From Candidatus Binatia bacterium (GTDB lineage: Bacteria; Desulfobacterota; Binatia; UBA12015), in contig JAQWRY010000086.1 in assembly GCA_029243485.1 (NCBI GenBank), positions 434,001 to 498,000 on the forward strand: a stretch of DNA of 64,000 nt. The letters run 5' to 3'. A model generated the notes under the pieces. It had not been told where the DNA came from. It worked only from the letters and a program-made list of their open reading frames with translations, and ran no database searches. Positions 58,971 through 64,000 of the stretch are shown one piece after another (within the stretch, counting starts at the first letter, position 1; the number at the start of each line of letters is the position of its first letter). The position numbers and the translations under genes were made by a program.

Positions 58971-59152
58971 ACCGGTAGTGCCTCCCGCGCCCGGCCGAGG
59001 TCAGTAGAAGCTCCCGTGCCCGCAGGAGACCAAGACGAACCACCGAAGGCTCCGCCGACGAATCCGTCACAAGAGTGGCGACTAAACAAACCGCCGAGAC
59101 TAACGAACGTCCCTACCTCAGACTTGCAGGGTGGTGGGGAGTCCGCGGCGCG

Positions 59153-60010
59153 CTAGGAGTAAATCACCTGCGATAGCTTGGCCTGGTACTCGTCGACAAT
59201 TGGGTTCTCGCGGCCGAGCAGGGTGAAGAGATCGAGCATGGCCTTGCGGGCCGCGGCGTCTTCGAAGTTGCGATCGTACTTGACGCCCTCGAGGAAGACG
59301 GCGAGGGCTTCCTCGGGGCGTCCGCTCGAAGCGAGGAGCCGGCCGAGCGCGAGTCCGGCGGCGAGGTCTTTCGGGTTTGCTTCGAGTGTGGCGCGGAGCG
59401 TGGCTTCGTCTTCGGCGCCGGTGCCTTGCATGCGCAGCTCAGCCGACAGGCGCTCGAACTCGACACCGAGTTCGCCGGAGGCGGTCACGGTCTGCAATAG
59501 CTCCGTTGCTTCGTCCACGCGGTTCGTCGCGGCGAAGACGCGAGCGAGGCCGAGCGTTGCGCGCGGGTGTCGCGGGCGGAGCTGTAGAGCGCTCGCGAAC
59601 TTGACCTCGGCATCTGCCGCACTCCCCGCTGCCGTGAGTGCTTCGCCTTCGGAGGTCAGGTCGTCGGCTTCGTCGGGAAGGATGCGCTCGATGAACTGTC
59701 GGACCACGCTCTCGGGCTGGGCGCCCACGAACTCGTTCACGACCTGGCCGTCGCGGAACGCCAGAACGAACGGAATGCTCTGGATCGAAAGCGCCTGTGC
59801 GATGACCTTGTTCTGGTCGATGTCGACCTTGGCCAGCCGGAATCCGCCGCCCGAGCCGGCTGCGAGCTTCTCCAGCAAGGGGCCTAGGGTTCGGCAGGGG
59901 CCGCACCAGGGGGCCCAGAAATCGACCACGATCGGCACCCGGTGGGACGCCTCGATCACCTCGGCCTCGAAAGTCGCGTCAGTGACGTCGATGACGACAG
60001 TCTCTTCCAT
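59153..60010 (-). CDS. thioredoxin-TPR protein (CnoX/YbbN type)
   Basis: 285 residues. The thioredoxin domain (1-110) has the active pair Cys36-Cys39 in FWAPWCGPCRTL and cis-Pro in IQSIPFVLAFRDG. Tetratricopeptide-like helices follow (ADAEVKFASALQLRPRHPRA, GLALGRLLASSGRPEEALAV). CnoX proteins hold unfolding clients under oxidative stress and pass them to GroEL/DnaK. Unlike the E. coli member, this one keeps CxxC, so it can also reduce disulfides. It is divergent from the P450 gene. Confidence 0.92.
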   Translation of the reverse strand: MEETVVIDVTDATFEAEVIEASHRVPIVVDFWAPWCGPCRTLGPLLEKLAAGSGGGFRLAKVDIDQNKVIAQALSIQSIPFVLAFRDGQVVNEFVGAQPESVVRQFIERILPDEADDLTSEGEALTAAGSAADAEVKFASALQLRPRHPRATLGLARVFAATNRVDEATELLQTVTASGELGVEFERLSAELRMQGTGAEDEATLRATLEANPKDLAAGLALGRLLASSGRPEEALAVFLEGVKYDRNFEDAAARKAMLDLFTLLGRENPIVDEYQAKLSQVIYS

Positions 60011-60067
60011 GCCCTCATCTCTAGCTCAGAGTCGGCTTGACCGGCATCGGCGGCCCGGGTAGAATTA

Positions 60068-60083
60068 AATCAATCGATTGATT
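60068..60083. promoter_or_regulatory. perfect 16-bp palindrome upstream of the P450 gene
   Basis: AATCAATCGATTGATT is its own reverse complement. It sits between the thioredoxin-TPR gene (leftward) and the P450 gene (rightward), 45 nt before the P450 ATG. A related sequence (AATCGATCGAGTGATC) follows directly. The form matches TetR-family operators. The regulator is not encoded next to it. Confidence 0.6.
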
Positions 60084-60127
60084 GAATCGATCGAGTGATC
60101 CAATTCCACTGTGCCGAGGGGCCCCCG

Positions 60128-61321
60128 ATGACTCAGGTTCAAGAAGTACAATACGAGAGCAGCCGAGAGCTCTTCGGTGGCTCGATAATGAGCCCGGTGC
60201 CGGATCCGTACAGCGTCTACGGCCGTCTGCGCACCGAGAGGCCCGTCATCCCGATGAAGGATTGGATGGACGCGAGCCACATGGTCACGCGGTATGACGA
60301 CGTGGTCGCGGGTCTGAAGGATGCCGAGACGTTCTCGGCCAAGGGGAACGCGCGTGGCATCGGCCTCGTGATCGGGCGCACCATCCTCGAGATGGAAGGT
60401 GGAGAGCATCTTCGCCATCGTCGAATCGTCACGCCGGCCTTCTCCTTGCGCGCGCTGCGTGGCGAGGTGGAAAAGCAGGTCGAGACGATCACCCACGAAC
60501 TGATCGATCAGTTTGTGAGTGAGGGCCGCGCCGACCTCGTGCCGCAGTTCACGTTCACGTTTCCACTGCGCGTGCTCGCGCGAATCATGGGCATCCCGAT
60601 TTCTGACTTCGAAGAGTTCCACCATTGGGCACTCGATCTGATCTCGGTCGCGCAAGATCCGGCGAAGGGCTTCGCCGCTGCAAAGTCGATCGTCGACTAT
60701 CTCCGACCGGTCCTCGACGAGCGTCGCGAAAACCCGCGCACCGATCTTCTCTCCATGCTCGTGCAAGCCGAGGTGGATGGAGAGCGCCTGACCGAAGAGG
60801 AGGTGCTGAGCTTCCTGCGGTTGCTCCTTCCGGCCGGCGCGGAGACGACGTATCGCCTCACCGGTAGTGTCCTGCACGCGCTTCTGACGCATCCCGAGCA
60901 GCGAGCCGAGGCGGAGGCCGACCCCGCGCGTCTCGACGATGCGATCGAGGAAACCCTGCGCTGGGAGTCGCCGGTCCAGATCGTGTCGCGCGAGGTGACC
61001 CGAGACGTCGAACTGCACGGGCACGTGATCCCCAAGGGCGAGCTTGCGATCCTCGCGATCGGTTCGGCCAACCGCGACGAGCGGCATTTCGATGACCCCG
61101 ACGCCTTCGACCTTCATCGCGAGAACAAGAGCGACCACGTGGCGTTCGGTTTCGGCGAGCACTTCTGCCTGGGCTCGCATCTCGCGCGCATGGAGACCCG
61201 AATCGCCGTTGCAGCGCTGCTCGAGCGCCTCCCGGGCCTTCGGCTCGATCCGACCGAGCAGTGTGGTGTCGTGGGGGTCGCGTTTCGCTCCCCGGACAAG
61301 CTGCCGGTCCTCTTCGGCTAG
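60128..61321 (+). CDS. cytochrome P450
   Basis: 397 residues. The heme-binding loop is FGFGEHFCLGSHLARME with Cys near residue 347. The K-helix ExxR is in ETLRWESPVQ. The I-helix reads LLLPAGAETTYR, where the usual AGxDTT has Glu in place of Asp. It is a soluble class I type and needs ferredoxin and a reductase, neither of which is adjacent. Substrate unknown; steroid-, terpene- and fatty-acid-acting P450s share this layout. ATG 60128 is chosen; a GTG at 60095 is also in frame. Confidence 0.95.
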   Translation: MTQVQEVQYESSRELFGGSIMSPVPDPYSVYGRLRTERPVIPMKDWMDASHMVTRYDDVVAGLKDAETFSAKGNARGIGLVIGRTILEMEGGEHLRHRRIVTPAFSLRALRGEVEKQVETITHELIDQFVSEGRADLVPQFTFTFPLRVLARIMGIPISDFEEFHHWALDLISVAQDPAKGFAAAKSIVDYLRPVLDERRENPRTDLLSMLVQAEVDGERLTEEEVLSFLRLLLPAGAETTYRLTGSVLHALLTHPEQRAEAEADPARLDDAIEETLRWESPVQIVSREVTRDVELHGHVIPKGELAILAIGSANRDERHFDDPDAFDLHRENKSDHVAFGFGEHFCLGSHLARMETRIAVAALLERLPGLRLDPTEQCGVVGVAFRSPDKLPVLFG

Positions 61322-61577
61322 CGCGCGATCCTGCGGGTCACGGGGCCGAGAATGGCGCGGCGCTGAACGGCATTCCGGCACAGCTCGTCGTCTCGCTGGA
61401 CCCGGGCGCCGACGGGCCACTGTTGCGCGGTGGGGCGGGCGACTCGAACCTTCCCGATGTCGGTGCCGCCGGTCACTGCGTGCGTGGACTTAGCGAGCGA
61501 TGGTGCGCGCCGCGAGTTCCAGAACCTCCTTTACCACTTCAGATTGGTAGACGACGGTGGTGACGTTCACGGCCGGG

Positions 61578-62282
61578 CTACGCGGCATCGTGGAAGATCA
61601 CGCCGAGAGTGAAGCGCTCCCCGCTCAGGATGGAGCTGACGCCGTGGCGAACGTGCACCCGGTGGAATCCGCGCTTGCCCTCGACCGGGCGTTCCCGGCA
61701 CGGGAAGACGAGCCCCTCGCCCTGCGCGAGTGAGATCGCCTCGCCGCGGGATTGTGCGCGGAGCCGTTGCTCGACGAGGAGGAGTTGTCCACCGGTGAAA
61801 TCGCGCTCCGGGTCGGACAGCAAACAGGCGACCTGTAGCGGGAAGTGGATGGGACCGTAGAGGTCTTGGTGGAGGCAGTTATAGCCGCCTTCTTCGTAAT
61901 GCAGGAGCAACGGCGTCGGTCGGGTCTGATCGCCCGCGCGACACGTCTCCGTGAACTCGCGGAGGGTCGACGGGAACCTCGCCTTCGAGCCGAGTCGTTC
62001 CTCCCAGACGTTCACGATGGGCACCAGGGTCTTGTAGAGGCGCGTTCGTAGCTTCTTCACCAGAGCGGGCAGCGGGTCGGCGAAGTACCGGTAGTCCCCT
62101 TCCCCGAAACGGTGACGCCCCATGTCGACGAAACTCCGGAATCGCTTCTCCTGGTCGTACAGCTCGCGGAGGCTGGTGCACTCCGCCTTGGTGAGGAGCT
62201 CGGGCAGACGCGCGTGGCCGTGGTCGTCGAGGGAGGATTGCATCGCGGCCGGGTCGAGTAGGGGGAGATGTGCTTTCGCCAT
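61578..62282 (-). CDS. 2-oxoglutarate/Fe(II)-dependent oxygenase
   Basis: 234 residues. Iron ligands are His and Asp in NCLHQDLYGPIHFPL and a distal His in FHRVHVRHGVSSI. Arg in SGERFTLGVIFHDA should bind 2-oxoglutarate. The pattern matches prolyl-hydroxylase-like DSBH enzymes acting on small molecules or proteins. The 256 nt between it and the P450 gene show no convincing coding frame. Confidence 0.9.
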   Translation of the reverse strand: MAKAHLPLLDPAAMQSSLDDHGHARLPELLTKAECTSLRELYDQEKRFRSFVDMGRHRFGEGDYRYFADPLPALVKKLRTRLYKTLVPIVNVWEERLGSKARFPSTLREFTETCRAGDQTRPTPLLLHYEEGGYNCLHQDLYGPIHFPLQVACLLSDPERDFTGGQLLLVEQRLRAQSRGEAISLAQGEGLVFPCRERPVEGKRGFHRVHVRHGVSSILSGERFTLGVIFHDAA

Positions 62283-62380
62283 GGGAGCTCCGAAGTCGGG
62301 AGGTTCCTTATCGGCTCCGGCCGCGTTACTGAACCCGGAACGACGATGATGGAGACTGTGACTGACCCAAGGGACGCCTC

Positions 62381-62800
62381 ATGCCGTTGCGGCTAGTGTT
62401 CACGCTGGCCGTGGCCGCCTGGTTCGGAACGTTGATCTGCCTGAGCTTCGTCGTGACGCCGGTGGCGCATCGGACCTTTCCCGCGGAACAGGCGCGGCAG
62501 TTCCTTCGGCCGATGTTCCGGCGAATCTACAGAGCCGGTACGGGTCTCGGCTTCGTCGCACTTCTTGCCGTCTTCTTCGGCCGAGACGGTTTGCCGGCCG
62601 ACGACATCGCCCGCCTGGCGACTCCGGTCGGGGTCGCGGTTCTGGCTTCGATCATCGGGGGTGAGGTGTTGTTGCCGCGCTTCCATAAGCTCGACGGCGA
62701 GGACCCGCGGTTCGGTCGGCTGCATCAGGTCTCCGCCATGCTGAACACGACGTCGATCGCGGCGCTGATGCTCGCGCTCGCCGGAGCGATCGCGCGATGA
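62381..62800 (+). CDS. DUF4149 membrane protein
   Basis: 139 residues with four membrane helices (LVFTLAVAAWFGTLICLSFV, GTGLGFVALLAVFFG, VGVAVLASIIGGEVLLP, TTSIAALMLALAGAI). The conserved PVAHRTFPAEQARQFLRPMF is the DUF4149 mark. Function unknown. It is coupled by an ATGA overlap to the hydroxyacid dehydrogenase. Confidence 0.87.
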   Translation: MPLRLVFTLAVAAWFGTLICLSFVVTPVAHRTFPAEQARQFLRPMFRRIYRAGTGLGFVALLAVFFGRDGLPADDIARLATPVGVAVLASIIGGEVLLPRFHKLDGEDPRFGRLHQVSAMLNTTSIAALMLALAGAIAR

Positions 62801-63735
62801 GCGCTCCCCTCAAAATCCTGAGTCACTTTCCGCGCAGTCGCCTGACCCGCTTGGAAGCGGACGTGGCCGACATCGAGATCATCGAAGTCGACACGGAAGG
62901 CGACGTTGCCCAAGGCATCGAGGGAGAGGTCTTGCTGACCCGCCCCTGGGGAACGCCGAACATGTCGGAGCTCCTACGGCGCGGTGTCCGTTGGGTTCAC
63001 ACCGTGGGCACTGGCGTGGATCGGTTCCCGATGGACGAGATCGGCGACCGCATCCTGACATGCTCGCGCGGCGCGAGCGCGACTCCCATCTCGGAGTGGA
63101 TCGTCACGATGATGCTCGCTTACGAGAAGCGTCTGCCGGAGGTCTGGCTGTCCGAGCCACCGGAGGCGTGGAGTGTGGGCGGGGATCTCGGTTCGCTCGA
63201 CGGCCGCGTGCTGGGGCTCGTCGGTCTGGGCTCGATCGGTCTCGGCGTGGCACGGCGGGTGGAGGCCTTCGGCATGCGGACGATCGCCTGTCGCCGTAAG
63301 AACGCGCCCTCCCCGATGCCCGGCATTGAGATCACGTCGTTCGAGGACGTGATCGAGCGTGCTGATCACCTCGTGATTGCTGCGCCCGCGACGAAGGCGA
63401 CCAAGCAGTTGCTCGACGCCGAGGCGTTCTCGCGCGTGAAGGCGGGCGTGCATCTCGTGAACATCGCCCGAGGTTCGCTCATCGATCACGATGCGTTGCG
63501 AGCGGCCCTCGACTCCGGCCGGATCGCTCGAGCGTCGCTCGATACGGTTGATCCGGAGCCGGTTCCCATGGGGCACTGGCTCTACGAGCACCCGTCCGTG
63601 CGCCTCAGCCCGCACGTCTCCTGGAGCATGCCGAACGTGCTGGACTCGTTTCTCGGGATCTTTGCCGACAACGTGGGTCGGTATCGCCGCGGCGAGGAGC
63701 TGCATGGCGTCGTAGACCTCGTCGAGGGCTACTGA
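62797..63735 (+). CDS. D-2-hydroxyacid dehydrogenase
   Basis: 312 residues. The NAD-binding loop is VLGLVGLGSIGLGVARRVEA. Catalytic Arg is in VNIARGSLIDHDALRAAL, Glu in LDTVDPEPVPMGHWLYEHP and His in RLSPHVSWSMP. The substrate domain is N-terminal. Such enzymes reduce 2-keto acids with NADH or NADPH; the acid is not predictable. It overlaps the DUF4149 gene by 4 nt. Confidence 0.92.
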   Translation: MSAPLKILSHFPRSRLTRLEADVADIEIIEVDTEGDVAQGIEGEVLLTRPWGTPNMSELLRRGVRWVHTVGTGVDRFPMDEIGDRILTCSRGASATPISEWIVTMMLAYEKRLPEVWLSEPPEAWSVGGDLGSLDGRVLGLVGLGSIGLGVARRVEAFGMRTIACRRKNAPSPMPGIEITSFEDVIERADHLVIAAPATKATKQLLDAEAFSRVKAGVHLVNIARGSLIDHDALRAALDSGRIARASLDTVDPEPVPMGHWLYEHPSVRLSPHVSWSMPNVLDSFLGIFADNVGRYRRGEELHGVVDLVEGY

Positions 63736-63749
63736 CGAGCGCCCGGCGT

Positions 63750-64000
63750 TCAGTCCTTCAGTTCGATCAGGACCTCGCGGTACGGCTTGGCGCCGATGTT
63801 CACCGCCCATTCCGTCTCTCCGCGGGTGAGGTAGGTCGTGCGACCAGGCGTGACGTCGGCCGCGCGGGCGATGTGTTCGGAGCCCGGCCCGGGGATCCCT
63901 GCGATTCGATCGCCCTCGACCAACACGACCATGTAGTCGAGGTCGTGCCGGTGCAGGGACGAGGCTTCCCCGGGGGCGAGAGTGAGCTCCCAGATCCGGA
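63750..64000 (-). CDS. cupin-domain protein, C-terminal part (cut by window edge)
   Basis: The frame enters from beyond 64000 and ends at 63750. The visible 83 residues have cupin features: LAPGEASSLHRHDLDYMVVL with the HxH pair, and VEGDRIAGI. The N-terminus is outside the window. Cupins bind a metal for isomerase, dioxygenase or storage roles, and none can be chosen here. Confidence 0.75.
   Translation of the reverse strand, partial: RIWELTLAPGEASSLHRHDLDYMVVLVEGDRIAGIPGPGSEHIARAADVTPGRTTYLTRGETEWAVNIGAKPYREVLIELKD

Noticed and set aside
58971-59152. Possible gene or RNA between the secreted protein and the thioredoxin-TPR gene
   Set aside because: No coding frame, strong hairpin or T-run was found in this stretch.
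60065-61420. 451-codon open frame antisense to the P450 gene
   Set aside because: High GC leaves long open antisense frames; it has no family motifs, and the sense strand carries a complete P450.
61322-61577. Possible small gene between the P450 and the 2OG oxygenase
   Set aside because: Open frames are short, have no ribosome site and read as Arg/Gly/Pro-rich strings without hydrophobic pattern; I see nothing in this gap.

Overview
The window is strongly GC-rich, densely coded DNA from a Gram-negative bacterium. The envelope genes show this: LolA- and LolB-like proteins, an AsmA-family protein, a periplasmic HtrA protease and several lipoproteins. The mix of P450, VOC, 2-oxoglutarate oxygenase, SDR, ASPIC/UnbV and polyphosphate-glucokinase genes resembles uncultured deltaproteobacterial-type lineages (Myxococcota or Binatota-like). 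That placement is an inference from gene content, not a marker-based assignment. I saw no rRNA, tRNA, CRISPR array or insertion sequence.

Layout. 0-4.1 kb (minus strand): a glutamine amidotransferase-like gene, an OmpR-type regulator with its kinase, a paired alpha/beta-barrel-like protein and a cut-off membrane protein. 4.1-12.5 kb: an STT3-like oligosaccharyltransferase, a VOC protein, a RecQ-type helicase with a long histone-like tail, an acyl/aryl-adenylating enzyme and a ThiH/HydG-like radical SAM protein. 12.5-13.7 kb: a lipoprotein with NTF2-like and FG-GAP/ASPIC parts, split by an in-frame TGA.

13.7-26.9 kb is the most interesting part, a type II fatty-acid/polyketide-like cluster. 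It holds a ketosynthase, a ketosynthase-like partner without catalytic residues, a ketoreductase, an AMP-dependent ligase, a halogenase-like flavoprotein, a ferritin-like diiron protein, an isocitrate/isopropylmalate-type dehydrogenase, an acyl carrier protein, a LolA-like carrier (interrupted by TAG), a LolB-like lipoprotein, an MMPL exporter and a flippase-like membrane protein. The logic resembles aryl polyene clusters (build on an ACP, export, hand to the outer membrane), but no dehydratase or ammonia-lyase gene is visible and two oxidative genes are added.

26.9-41.8 kb: a JAMM peptidase, ThrH, a periplasmic cyclohexadienyl dehydratase-chorismate mutase fusion, a second flippase-like protein, DUF763, ArgC, a GNAT, a hybrid sensor kinase, an HtrA protease, a secreted protein, and a sulfotransferase / Gfo-Idh oxidoreductase / DegT aminotransferase set. 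41.8-48.6 kb: AsmA, a glycosyltransferase remnant, a small membrane protein, a TauD dioxygenase with a TetR regulator and a clear operator, an SGNH hydrolase and a VOC protein.

48.7-55 kb: glucose-6-phosphate dehydrogenase, a GAF hybrid kinase, polyphosphate glucokinase and a K+-dependent-type membrane pyrophosphatase followed by a strong terminator. 55-64 kb: an alkylsulfatase-like metallo-beta-lactamase, a deleted family 2 glycosyltransferase, an SDR, a secreted protein, a thioredoxin-TPR protein, a cytochrome P450 with a perfect 16-bp palindrome upstream, a 2OG-Fe(II) oxygenase, a DUF4149 protein, a D-hydroxyacid dehydrogenase and a cupin cut by the window end. Several reading frames between 13 and 30 kb are interrupted or lack a normal start. 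They could be real decay or assembly errors.
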